DNA of 64,000 nt from Parus major (lineage: Eukaryota > Chordata > Aves > Passeriformes > Paridae). Position 1 is the first letter of the stretch; each line of letters opens with the position of its first letter. The DNA is taken from positions 44,932,786 through 44,996,785 of the forward strand of contig NC_031773.1 in NCBI RefSeq assembly GCF_001522545.3, given 5' to 3'. The notes beneath the pieces were generated by a model, which saw nothing but the letters and a program-made list of their open reading frames with translations, made no database searches and was not told where the DNA came from. The translations under genes were made by a program, and so were the position numbers. Below are positions 43,660-56,026 of this stretch, piece by piece.

Positions 43660-44155
43660 CTTGGAGTACTGTGTTCAGCTCTGGGGCCTCAGCATAAGAA
43701 GGACATGGACCTGTTGGAGCAGGTCCAAAGGAGGGCCATGAAGATGATCAGGGGGTTTGAGCACCTCTCCTATGTTGGGGTTTTTCAGCCTAGAGAAGAG
43801 AAGGCTCTGGGGACACCTCAATGCAGCCTTACCTAAAGAGGGCCTTCAGGAAAGCTGAAGAGGGGCTTTTGATGAGAGCATGGTGGTGAGGGATAGAACA
43901 AGGGGTAATGATGTTAAACTGGCAGAAGGTAGGTTTAGATTGGATGTTAGGAAGGAATTCTTCACTATGAGAGTGGTGAGGCGTAGTTTGCTCAGAGAAG
44001 TTGTGGTTGCTTCATCCCTGGAAGTGTTCAAGGCCAAGCTGTATGGAGCTCTGAGCTACCTGGTCTAGTGGAAGGTATCCCTGCCTGTGACAGGGGTGTT
44101 GGAGCTAGATGATCTTTAAGATCCCCTCCAACCCAAACCATTCTATGATTCAATC
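43660..44155 (+). mobile_element. CR1 LINE, 5'-truncated 3' part
   Basis: About 500 bases with the standard CR1 3' order: 'tactgtgttcagctctgggg', 'aggtccaaaggagggccatg', 'gagcacctctcctatg', 'ttcttcactatgagagtggt', 'ccctggaagtgttcaaggcc', 'gatctttaagatcccctcca' and the tail 'attctatgattcaatcat'. Several small deletions against the usual form. Only the tail end of the reverse-transcriptase gene or 3' UTR is left; it is dead. Confidence 0.93.
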
Positions 44156-46726
44156 ATTTGACAGACACGTCCATTATAAATTATGACTTCATCAGAGTGC
44201 TGTTTCACTCAGCCTGTAGAAGACACAGCTCTGCCTGCATAAGCAGTTGTACAGCAAATGTCCATCTCTCTGTACATCAGTGTGTGGCCCCTTGCCTTAT
44301 TTTCCAGCCTGTGCTGAAGACAGTGAATCATTGTCACAGGGGTATTTGCAGGATCTCATCCCAGCACCTGCGTGTTTCTTGAGGCATATCTCCTTAAAAC
44401 TGAGGAAAGTCAGGGCTGAAAGTCACTGAGATTAAAGTATCCATTCAGTTGAGTCAATTAACTTGAGGTGGCTTGCACTTCAAAGTAGTTAGTGTGATAG
44501 TGTGATACTAGACTGAATAATTATGAAATTTCAGGTGACTTTGTTTTATACCTTGGGAGTGCTTAGCAGCATTGCAAATTTGAGTAATGTGCTTAAGTCA
44601 GACACTCATGTAATGAAAAATAAAGTAGCTCTTTGTGAAATGGTGGGCTTATGTCATTTGTCTAATATCATGCAGGGAGGTAGAAATAAAAAAAGACATA
44701 TAAATCTTGCTCCTAGAGATAGAAATTATTTGTCTGAAGCAAGAGAAAATCATATAGCTTTCCTGTATGCCTTCAACATGTTCCACATCTATCTCTCACA
44801 AGGATACAGAACCGATCTTCAGGAATTTACAGCATCTCATCTTAAATGCATATAAAGGATCTGAGTTCAGGAGCTACAAGCAATTCTGACCAATTTTTTC
44901 TGTTATTTCCTAAACTTATAATATCTGCCTCCAGAATTATTTGACTATTTTGTATGTTGCTCTGCAGAACGAAACCTAAAGTCTCTCTGTTCCACAAATT
45001 CTGGACCACACTGTCAGTATCATTGGACTAAATGAATGGCATGGGTCCATTCAATTTAGCTATTCTACTCCATGTCACTGCCACAAGTGTTCCTGTTCAA
45101 ATCAAGTGAAAATAGGCGCTTGTACCTAGTGAAAGATACAGCTAGATTCAAACAGTGTTTGAGTTATTCAGCTGGGTTTGAGCTGTAAACTAAGAGTATA
45201 ATGCCAAAGGTGAAGGAAAGAAAACAATTAAGAGTAGCTGCATACAACACACAGCAGATGCTTCACTATTTACCATTTTTTATTAATCTTCTTAGCCAGT
45301 CACTACCAGCTTGGTCAGCAAACTTCTTGTGAATGTTCTAATGGAAACATGCACCTGGAGAACTGTGATATGTGAGGAAGGTATCACTCTTGCTGTGACT
45401 GCACAAAAAGGCATTGTGTGATTGATTTTCCAAGAATTGGGTTTAAGAGGGTTTTATAAAGCTTAAAAAAACCCACATAAGCTTAATTTAGGTCTCTTAC
45501 TGCTCCCCCCCCTCTCTCAATAAGGAAATTATATTAAGCAGTCATGAAGTCATACCTATGGTCTCAAAAACCTTTGCTGAAGTTTCTGCAACAGCATTGT
45601 TGAGGCCTTGCCTTCTCCCACCTCATCCCCAGATCTCCAGTCACAACCAACAATCACCTCAACCACATATCAGGACAGGCAGCATTGCCACACTTGGAAG
45701 ATTAAAAAGCTGTATCTATTTCCCAAAAAATAAAGGAATTTTGACCAGCCTGGTGACTAGGTGACTGACAGTGGGTTGGATGGGAGGGATGTTGCCTTTG
45801 GAGTGCCAGATGCTTCAGTAACACCTCTCCAAAGCAAAGTTTGCAGGTGAGCTCACTCTTGTTCTCAGCTCAGCTTTTTGCTTCTCTGCAAATGCTCTTC
45901 TTAGGAAATTCCCACCACCAAATGTTCTAGTAGATAATGAATTATGGTAGTATTTGCCTTTCACTTGACACACAGATAAACACAAAGGAGTTTTTAAAAA
46001 CCAAATTAGAAATGTGGGTTTTGGAAAATACTGCAGTGTCTGTAAAAACAATAAAGTGGCACTGTGACGATAAAGCATTTGGTTTTAGCTGAACAAGTAC
46101 TGCTCTCTATAAAATCTGATTCTGCATAGACTAATAAAAATTCAAGGGCATGTGCTGTTTGTTATGTTGCCTGAGTCTTCACAGATTTCTGCAGCTCATA
46201 AAGTATAACACAAACATGAGATGTAATGATGTTTCTCAAAGCAAGGTTTGTTCAGTATTTTAGGAGGAGCTGGATATGTAGTGATGTTTTGAGAAGCTCT
46301 TTGGAAACAAGGCTCAGGCTTTCTGTCTGCATGCTTTATTTCCATACAGCAGGAATTCTCAAGCTGTACTCAGACCAATGGGTTCCTAAAGCTAAACTCA
46401 AGTTCAAGAAGTTGCAAAAACGTTCTTTAATGAGCAACCTCATAAAATGCAGTAAAAACCCATGCTTGCCATTCAGTTCAACAAGTGAAATTCGGTAATA
46501 ACAAATGAGAGTTTGGTAAATTGAAAGCAGTTATTTTTGTATCTGTTCTTTTGCTCATAATCCTATACCAAGAACTAGAAAACAATCCTTTGACTTTTTT
46601 TAACAATGAAAACTGCTTAAGACTCAGTTATTAAGGGCTAAATGATGAAATAACAGGACAGAAATATGTGTTTTGAAACAGAAGTAAAAACATTAGGAGT
46701 CTGTGTTGGGAAGGTAGAATTAGAAA
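44156..46726. other. Intergenic, no gene seen
   Basis: AT-rich. Short frames such as 44523-44855 show no resemblance to known families. Runs into the assembly gap. Confidence 0.7.
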
Positions 46727-47531
46727 NNNNNNNNNNNNNNNNNNNNNNNNNNNNNNNNNNNNNNNNNNNNNNNNNNNNNNNNNNNNNNNNNNNNNNNNNN
46801 NNNNNNNNNNNNNNNNNNNNNNNNNNNNNNNNNNNNNNNNNNNNNNNNNNNNNNNNNNNNNNNNNNNNNNNNNNNNNNNNNNNNNNNNNNNNNNNNNNNN
46901 NNNNNNNNNNNNNNNNNNNNNNNNNNNNNNNNNNNNNNNNNNNNNNNNNNNNNNNNNNNNNNNNNNNNNNNNNNNNNNNNNNNNNNNNNNNNNNNNNNNN
47001 NNNNNNNNNNNNNNNNNNNNNNNNNNNNNNNNNNNNNNNNNNNNNNNNNNNNNNNNNNNNNNNNNNNNNNNNNNNNNNNNNNNNNNNNNNNNNNNNNNNN
47101 NNNNNNNNNNNNNNNNNNNNNNNNNNNNNNNNNNNNNNNNNNNNNNNNNNNNNNNNNNNNNNNNNNNNNNNNNNNNNNNNNNNNNNNNNNNNNNNNNNNN
47201 NNNNNNNNNNNNNNNNNNNNNNNNNNNNNNNNNNNNNNNNNNNNNNNNNNNNNNNNNNNNNNNNNNNNNNNNNNNNNNNNNNNNNNNNNNNNNNNNNNNN
47301 NNNNNNNNNNNNNNNNNNNNNNNNNNNNNNNNNNNNNNNNNNNNNNNNNNNNNNNNNNNNNNNNNNNNNNNNNNNNNNNNNNNNNNNNNNNNNNNNNNNN
47401 NNNNNNNNNNNNNNNNNNNNNNNNNNNNNNNNNNNNNNNNNNNNNNNNNNNNNNNNNNNNNNNNNNNNNNNNNNNNNNNNNNNNNNNNNNNNNNNNNNNN
47501 NNNNNNNNNNNNNNNNNNNNNNNNNNNNNNN
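46727..47531. other. Assembly gap, 805 Ns
   Basis: Sequence unknown. The right flank is noticeably more GC-rich than the left. Confidence 1.
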
Positions 47532-50500
47532 GTCTTTGCCGTGTCTCTGACCGTCCCCAGGAAGCGTCTCCTACAAGTCTGTATGTGGCTGTGCACTGAA
47601 GTCAGAAGTGGGTTCAGTAAAGGAGACTAAGTCAAATTTCTATGAAGTTTTCAGTAAGTTTTCACATTACCCAGTGACATTGAAAACTAAGCTTCATCAT
47701 TTGCTACCTATCAAATTGTTAATTTTATTCTGGCAAACCTGGGTGGCACCTGCTGGAACCCACTGCATTGAGGGTATGTTCCTCTTGCAGAGGAGCAAGG
47801 TTCCATTCCAATGTCAGCATCTGTAAAGGTGGGGAAGACATACCTGAACCTTCTGGGCCTTTGGAGGCAACAGAGACTGGAGCTTGTGGGGGTCTCTGTA
47901 GAGTCTGAGCAAGACAGGAAATTGATAAAAGTTGCAGAGCTGAGGAGAGGATTTGCTCTACTCTGCGCAATGGGAAGGCTTTATTCAGTCTGCTTTGCTT
48001 TCAGAAGGTCTCTCTTTAAAGGCTAACTTGCACTTCTGTCTCTTGTATCTTTTACAAGGAAAGCCTGCTGTGGAATTCCAAGCCCCTCTGTGCCTGTGAG
48101 CACGCACACTTTCCAGCAAAGGTGAGACCTATGGTGCCAAGGCTCTTGGGACAGGACCCGTTTGGTGAATGGTGATGTTAGGTTATACACTTCAGGCAGC
48201 TGGTACTCTGTATCTCAGTCTTCACCCCTGTTGAGGCAATTTTTGAGGTAGGAAGAGACATTCATAACTTGCATCTAATACACAGTGAGGTTTTCCAAAT
48301 AGATTGTGATTGATGTGCTCAATTATTTTTTGTCAAGGTCTATAGCAAACCCTGTGTTATCCATTTGTCAGCACTTGCATAGAAGATGTTTTGTGAAAAG
48401 AGTTCTTCTTATTAGATATGAAAACTTAGTTAAATAGAGAGGACTGAGTGAACTTCATACTGCTGTGAAGTCTGATCTTTTATTCTCCACTTTCATAATA
48501 AAAATTAAAGCTTTTAGGATTTGCTTAATGTTTATTCTTCTTCGTTTATTAACTTTTATAGCTGGAATATCAGTTATTGACTGGAAGAGAAACTTCCCAT
48601 AGAAGTTAAGCTTAAAGACTTCTTCCAATATAGGCTGTAGAATGCATCAAGCCAGTCTCTTCTTGAGTTACTTTTCTTTTCAGTATTTTCATGACAATAT
48701 ATGCCACCAGTATGTATTTTTAAAAAATTAAATTAATAATTAAAATTTTGCAGTGCTTCACTGGGAAAGAGGACAACTAATAACTCCTCATCTTGAGTCA
48801 TCTATGTTCCACATTCTGAGTACTTTCTCCTGGAGTCTGGCTTCAGTGCCCTGCATCAAGCGTTTTCAGGAATTATGTTTTAATCACTTTTTCTGCAGTG
48901 GGGATTTTGAATGATGTTGCAATCCCTAATGTAAATATAAATAAATGATTGTTGTAAATTAAATGTACTTCCTGCGCAGTATGCTCCAGCTCTCCCCAGC
49001 CTCTCTGCTATGATATGTCTAAAGCAATGATTTGCAGTTCTCCTGCCTCATCTTGTGTGGTTAAACAGAGAGTCAAAAAAAATTCATCCTATCAACCACG
49101 CCACTCATGAAGAGGACATCCATAGCAGTGCATTTTATTGCACTAACATCAAAAGTCACAGCAAGGGCTCTCAATCAAGTTGAAGTTATCTGACAGATAA
49201 GCAGTGTGAGGTGACTGAGGATCAAGACTTTTGTTTGACATAGATCCTTCTGTGTGTAAGCAGAGCAGAAGTCTTTTTTGTTGTTTTCTTTAAGATATTT
49301 CCAAAACTGTTATTTACATTCTCTCCTTCCACAGGAAGCAGTCTCAAAATCCTTAGGTAAGAAGACAAGGAAACCCTTTGCATTTTTTAGCGCTTCGTGT
49401 GTTTTGCCTCTGCCAGGTGTTCTGCCCACTGCTCTGCAGTGAGACAAGTGGAAGCAACACCTTGTCCTTAATTTATTATTTTTGCCTTGACCTGTAGAGA
49501 CAGTGTGATCATTTGCCTATGATTTGCAATCTGTCCTGATCTTGATGCATCCCCTGTGTAGAATACAAGCTATGATAGTGGAGGCTGGTACTGCTCTTTC
49601 CCACAGAAGTAGACAACACACTTGTGGAATTGCCTCCCCACAATAAACCCTTAAATGCTTATCAAATCCAGAAAGAATTGGAAGGAGACTGAATGACAAA
49701 ATGGATACAGTGAGCCATAGTTTACACTTCCTATTTCACTAATTTAGCCAGCTAAATAAGGTAGTTTCCTTGTTATGTATCGCTACTTAATAATAAATAA
49801 GAGTAATAATTCTTATTAAGAATTATTCACAGACTAGAGTTTTGATCTTACTGCAGTCTACTCCAGTTGATCCTTCTCTCTTCATTTATGGAAGAAACTT
49901 AGGGAGGCTAGCTCCCTAAAGCAGCTAAGTGAAGCTGAGCAGTGAGAATATGTCCTTCTGCTGTGCGACACGGTCGGCTGCACATCTTTCCTGTGGTTGA
50001 GTGCAAAACTCTGTCCTTGGATGTGTCTTGACATGAAATAAAGGGAATTACTCACATGTCAGCAGATGCAACCTTAGTACACACTGCACATAATACTATA
50101 ATTATTTTCTACTAAAAGCTCATATAAATATTAGTTCTTGTTGAACCCACATATGAAATAATAACAGCCGTGGGAGGTCTGGCTCACCTGTGGCAGCATA
50201 TCTCCTCCAAGGAGAGGCAGCTAAAGGATTATTCCCTTTCTACAAAGGGAAAAGGATGGAGTAATTGCTAAAACGTAAAATAATTTAGTCATGTCAAATC
50301 CCTGTTAATATAACATGCTCCTTGTATCTGATTATGTGTTAGCCAGTCTACCAGCTAACAAAAGTATTTGAAAGCTGGACAAGGTGAGGTTAAGCTGAAG
50401 TTCGAATTGGGGCACACACAGATAATAAAAAGCTAAAAGCTGTTTTTCTGCTTAACCTAAACTTTGAAAAAATCCCACATATGCACTTTCAGTTTTATGC

Positions 50501-51585
50501 TGTGTGTGAATGTCAAATATGCTTAGCTGGAACAGAATTTCTTGAAAGCAATTATTGTTGTCCCATTTGGCTAAATATACCTATGAACATACCAGAAGTA
50601 TGCAAGACTACAAAATGCTGACATAGACTTAATAGTTTTTGAGGGAGTAGGGTTATTTAAGAACTGGTACTCTTAGTCTGTTATTGTGAATATTTTTACC
50701 ATGTTAGCTAAATGCCATCTATTCCCAATATGTATATTTCAAGTGGAAAGAAATTAATAAAGTGGTTTATTCAGAACAGATTATTTCAAAAAAGAAAAAA
50801 AAAATTTGGGAATGAGGTATCTCAATCTTTTAACTGCTTCAAAGGGTCAGAGAACTTGGAGAACCTTTTTCAGAGCAGGTAGCCCTATGCAATATTTTAG
50901 GCCAGATAAGCAGGCAGAGCAGGTGGCAAGGCAGGTTTTGATGCCAGGATTGGTCCTGGCATCTCTCTTCTGCCCTCCATCCCTGCACTGCAGAGCTTTT
51001 AATCAGACTTCTGCAATAAAAAGAGCAGTTCATACAACTGGGAGAGTTTTACCCTGAGAGAAAGGGGGTGTCCTGATTTGCCTCCCCAGCATGCTGAGTC
51101 ACTTCAGGTTATTGTTACCGGGGTTAAGTGGGATGGTCTGGGAGCTTTAGGAGATTGCAGGAAGTTGCATGCTGGCCACTCACAGCTTAAGCCTTTGGAG
51201 GAAAGTGTCAGGTGGCCACAGTCTGCGTCCCAGGGCTTTGGTGAAGAGAGGGGCCGGCTGGGTCCTGACCTGCCGTCAGGCCTAGATAATCTGTTGGGCT
51301 TTCTGCCTCTTGCTCTGAACAGGAGCAGGTGAGGTGGGACAGGATCTCAGGTGGAAAGGTAGCAGTAAAACTTGCCACTGAGGTCTCTTGGACTTGGATT
51401 TGTTTTGTTAGAGTATGTATATTCTTCCCATATAAACACTTCCTTTTAATGTTCAATCTTTTGTGCAGATGTATTTGGCCCACCCTGCAGCAGCCTCATT
51501 TCTCTATGCAAGGGCTGTGTCTGGTTTTACCACCACAGCTCAGGGAGGGTTTAGCAGCGAGAGGGAGTTAAGTGAATAGATATAT
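47532..51585. other. Intergenic, no gene seen
   Basis: Mostly AT-rich. Contains an AT palindrome at 49805-49827 and a purine tract near 50789-50803. No coding segment supported. Confidence 0.7.
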
Positions 51586-51599
51586 GTGTGTTTTTGCAA

Positions 51600-52078
51600 A
51601 TGTGTTTGTGCTTTTTTCTGTTCCCACCTCCCTGGGGGAGATTGTTTCCCTATGGAGCAGCCTGGCTGGAGCAGCAGCCGTGTGAAAGGACAGCAGCTCC
51701 TGCTCCACTTCAGCTGCAGAAGGGGAAAGGTGTGTCTGATTGCTAAGATCAGGATTCGCTGGAGAAGTGGGAGAAGAGAGGAGAGGAGGGAGGGGAAAAG
51801 AAAAGAAAAAAACCCCAAGCCTTTGAATGGCAAGACTGCACTTCTAACACATGGCCAGCGTGTGCCATACAGGCTTCAGGAGGCAGCAGGAGCACAGGTG
51901 AGAGGCGCTGCCTGGGCAGCAGCAGCAGAAAGAAGCATCGTAGCAGGATGAGGGATTCCAGGACCCCAGGAAGCGAGGGAGGTCTGGAGGTGCACAGACC
52001 ACGACAGACAGTCCGCTGGCACTCTGCAGCAAACTCAGCCTGGAGCCCAGCTAGGGCACATGCATGGAATGTGCAAGG
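51600..52078 (+). other. Candidate promoter / 5' exon, possibly of ANO4
   Basis: A locally GC-richer block with more CpG than its surroundings, purine-rich (gagg, cagcagcag) and ending in a fair donor, gcaag|gtatgg, at 52079. In human, ANO4 follows GAS2L3 on the same strand, which makes a non-coding first exon here plausible. No ANO4 protein sequence is encoded, so this rests on position and composition only. Confidence 0.2.
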
Positions 52079-55000
52079 TATGGTATTTTCTCGTCTCTCT
52101 CAGTTTTGGCTTGTGATGTTATAAGGCAGAAGCAGGAGTTTACCGAGTTATGTATTTTCTGTATAGCATTACTGCATTTATGGGGTAAGAGGAGCATTAG
52201 GGGATTGTTTTTGAGTAGTACTGCTTCAGGAGGATTTTACAGAAGTTTAGGTTTTTAGGGAGAATTTTTGAGCGTGGTGTTATCTGTGAGAGAACAAGGC
52301 TGGGGGCAATCCAGCAGAGAGAAAACTCAGAGATGCAAATCCACCTCTTCAGAAACACTGTAGAGAGAAAGGGAAACCTGTCTAACAGTGAAACAAGTGC
52401 ATAAAAAGTGGATGCCTGACAGGAAAACCTGGGGTTCCAGTGTAGCCAGGTTTGTATCCATGCTCAAGCTTTAATATTTACTCTTCAGTGAATTGCCTCT
52501 GCAATGCTCTGAGGGACTATCAAGTCTCTTTCTGTCCTCTTCACTTGGAAAAATGATTCCAAGGTATACAATTTAATTTAATTTTTATATTGCTAATAGA
52601 GGGTGCATGTGGTTTTTTTTTCTGCAAAGCATATCTAAAAACCTGAGAATGGCATTAAGCTTGTGGCTGGGACATTGTCTGTGGATTCATACTTGTCCTC
52701 TTGTTTCCAACCTCGATTCTATTAGGCTGCTGAAAAGCCTTCTGCAGCACATCTCAGGCAACCCTTTCCCTCCCTTGATGTGAAGCTCTGTTGAGAGCTA
52801 TATACCGCTTTCCTTCGATGTTATAAGATTGAACTTTTTGGTACAACTTAAAAGGTATGCAACCACTGCAAAAGTCTCTTTTTTGGATCCTTGTGTTTCA
52901 GCTGCTGCTTTGCTGTCAGTTGAACAAGCAGGCAGAAACAGCCTGTGCATGGATCATGCAGTTAAACACATCTGTCTGTACTGCTGAAGGGTTAGCCTGC
53001 ATTGCTTGCATTTTGCAGCCATCCCTGGTGTTGCACTTACCTTGAAAGTCATGTCTTTGGCAGCTTTTTCAAGTGGCTCTTTTTGTTTTGAGTGAAAAAT
53101 TTTCGCTTAGCTTTCCCCCCCTTCCAAAAAAACCCCAACTGAAACTAAAATTGTCTGCAAATGACACAGTTACGGCTTTGCAATTCAAGAATTTATAACT
53201 TCTGCATTCACTTCTCGTACATACACTTCCACGCTTTCATGGGTGTGTGTTTATATATATTTTCATATCTAGATATTTATATATATCACTGATATATGCA
53301 CATTTCTGGATGTGCTGCTTTAATTAGACATTTATTTTAATGTGGCAACTCAAAATGGTTATGGTGAAAGCTGTTCCTAACCGATGCGACTAATGAGATT
53401 AAACAAAGTAAAAAACTTGGATAGCTTGTCTTCACCCAAGAATGCTGAGTAGTTCTATTTATGAACTTTTTATAGTCTAGCTTAGTTTTTCAGCATCAGA
53501 TTCTGTGTGCAATATGCTTACAGCTGCAGCATATGCTCTCTTACAGATAAAAATTAAAATTAAGCTGATGATTTTAGTATAGGCAAAATGGCCTTGCAGT
53601 GGTGAATGGATAAATAAGACAACTAAAAGTCTCTTTGATGTGATGTATCTGTGTTGTTGTTTGTGTTTTGGGTTTTTTTCCTCAGAAATTGTCAATTCCA
53701 TGTACTTGCAAATGAGTTTATGGGATGACTTCATTGGTAAAAGTGAAAATCGATGTGTACAGGAAATTATACTGGACAAAGGAGTGTCTGCAAGGGTTTT
53801 TTAACAATCTGAACATAAATCTTTATGGATTTTTTCATTAATATATCGACTGTTAAAAGCAGACATAAATTTCATATCCTGTATACACAGATATATTTTA
53901 ATGTGCCCATTTTCCTGAGCCTTCATGATAAAGCAGTCAAGCACCATGGGATAATCAGCCTTTAGTCTGATTATACAGTGGGTATCTGTATTAAAATAAA
54001 CCCAAATTACAGCTAGGAAAGTTGAATAAAACCTCTGTCCTTTTAAGTTAACCAGGCAAAGCTATTCAGTAAAATTGATGATCTCAAATGTGCTGAATGT
54101 TTGCAAGAGAAATAGAACAATATATTAGCAGCTAACTCCCTAGAAAATCCATCAGTTTATGTTTAATAAAACCTATGAGCCAAAATTTTGTATAAAAAAA
54201 GAGATTAAAGTAGGGAGGATGGAGGTTTTCTGTTAAACATGATGTCTACTGCAATACTGGCTAATACTCAACGTTATTTTACTACAGTTCACTGAACTTT
54301 CTGCAGTGACACTGACGTCCTTCTCTGGAGTGGAAAGCCCTTGATGTATGGGTCTGTCTGTCTAGTGGGAAACTCAAATAGCTCTGAGGGCACACACCCT
54401 TATTTAAAGGGGATTATTTCCTAACCCCTAGAGGCTCCTCTTCTGAGACAACTGATGAAAAATCTCTGTTCTTTTGTTCCCTTTTAAGGGATCTACCGTT
54501 AGACAACTGCTGCTCTTCAGGTTCTTAGTTTGATGTTTAGTTACAGTAAGTGACAGAAACGTGGTACAGCAACTGAAGTGTCTCTTACATTAGATACTGT
54601 CATATCGCTCTTGCAGAACTTATGAGCCAGTTCTGAGTCACCACTTCTATTCAGGCTTGATCTGCTGTTATATACTTGGTTTTCTGCAGGTGAATTCGGG
54701 AATTCATTGCATGATCGTGTCTGAGGTCTGAGTTTCTGTGTTGTATTTCAGTCCTGGCTTGATGCAGCAGCCAAGACTAGATCAGACTTGTAGTCTTCTT
54801 GGGAGCATTGCCAAAATAGCCTGAGGCTGCTTGTGTGACACTCACAGGTTTGATTTGTCTGCATTTGAGAGTCCAGTTTTATCCACTTTGATGGGACATT
54901 CTGTACTCAGATGCTCCTAATCTTTTAAGTATCACAGATGTAACAGTTAAAAAGCAAGAAACTGCTTGTAGGATAGAAGTCCCCTTATTTTGCAGTTATA

Positions 55001-55789
55001 GGTAATATTTCTTTATTTTTCTGTATTTTGGGATGGGATGCTGGTGAAGTAGCAGAGATAATATTGTGTGCAGTAGAATAAGCCCTTCAGGGTACCTCTC
55101 CTCCACAGTCTTGTGGTATAGTGTCATAATAAGCCCTATGATTTTGTGTCACAATGTCATACACAGTTGAGCTTTTAGTAAGGTCAAATATGAATCCTCA
55201 GAAAGTGCAATAAGAAAATCTGAAACAAACAGAAGAAATCCTAAATCAGTGATTGGTGGATAAGTGAATTGCTGAGAACTGTGGCATAAGAACAGAGAAG
55301 TGCATCGTGACAGCGGGATGGCTGTTTCTGACTTCCTGATTTCCACTGAGGTCGGAACCTCACAGGGGTCAAAAAAATTGCAGCAAGTTGGTGATTAAAA
55401 GAAAAATGAAAAATTCAACACTGGCTTTCCACTTTTACTTAAGAAACCTTCAGATTGTAATGTATGAGTGCATTTCTGCAGAAATCCAGGTATAAGCAAG
55501 ACTGCCACAATCTGTGAATTCACATTGAAATGAGAAAGTTTATTTCATGTTAAATGTATTTTGTTCAGTACAAGGAGAACACATACTGAAAGTATTCTTT
55601 CAGCATTACACCAGCATTCAACATTTCTGATAGGGCACCAGAATAAAATATGGCATTCTTTTCCTGGGGACAGAAAAAAATTTATGTTCAAAATAGGAAT
55701 TAGTATTACCTTGCCATAGCTTCCTTGTCCAAAATGACAAGCTGTACAATACAAGGACACAGGTTTTAACTCCAGGTGTTTGTTGTCAG
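52079..55789. other. Intergenic or ANO4 5' intron, no gene seen
   Basis: AT-rich, with a TA-rich stretch near 53250-53300. No repeat family or coding exon recognised. Confidence 0.65.
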
Positions 55790-56026
55790 GTTCTGAAGCT
55801 GTTGGCCCTCTTGCAATAGGACTGCTTCGCTGGAAAAATCTGTGTGTGTATGGGAACCTTCCCCTCGGTCTCACAGTCCCTGAAGATGCCTGTGTTCCCG
55901 TGTGTCAATGTTTTGCTACACAAAATGACTTCTCATGTCCACTGTCCTGTCCAGCATCACTTTCAATCACTCCAGTGCCTTCTTACAACAGTAGTAGTCA
56001 AGAAACTTTGAGTCAAGACTCCACAG
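55790..56026 (+). other. Unassigned exon-like segment (237 bases)
   Basis: Bounded by tgtttgttgtcag and a consensus donor, ccacag|gtaagtg. One frame is open over its whole length, with phase 2 in and phase 1 out, so inclusion would keep a reading frame. The peptide is Cys/Pro/Ser-rich (DACVPVCQCF, PSYNSSSQETLSQDSTG) and I do not recognise it; it is not any part of ANO4 that I know. It may be a chance frame or a 5' UTR exon. Confidence 0.2.
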
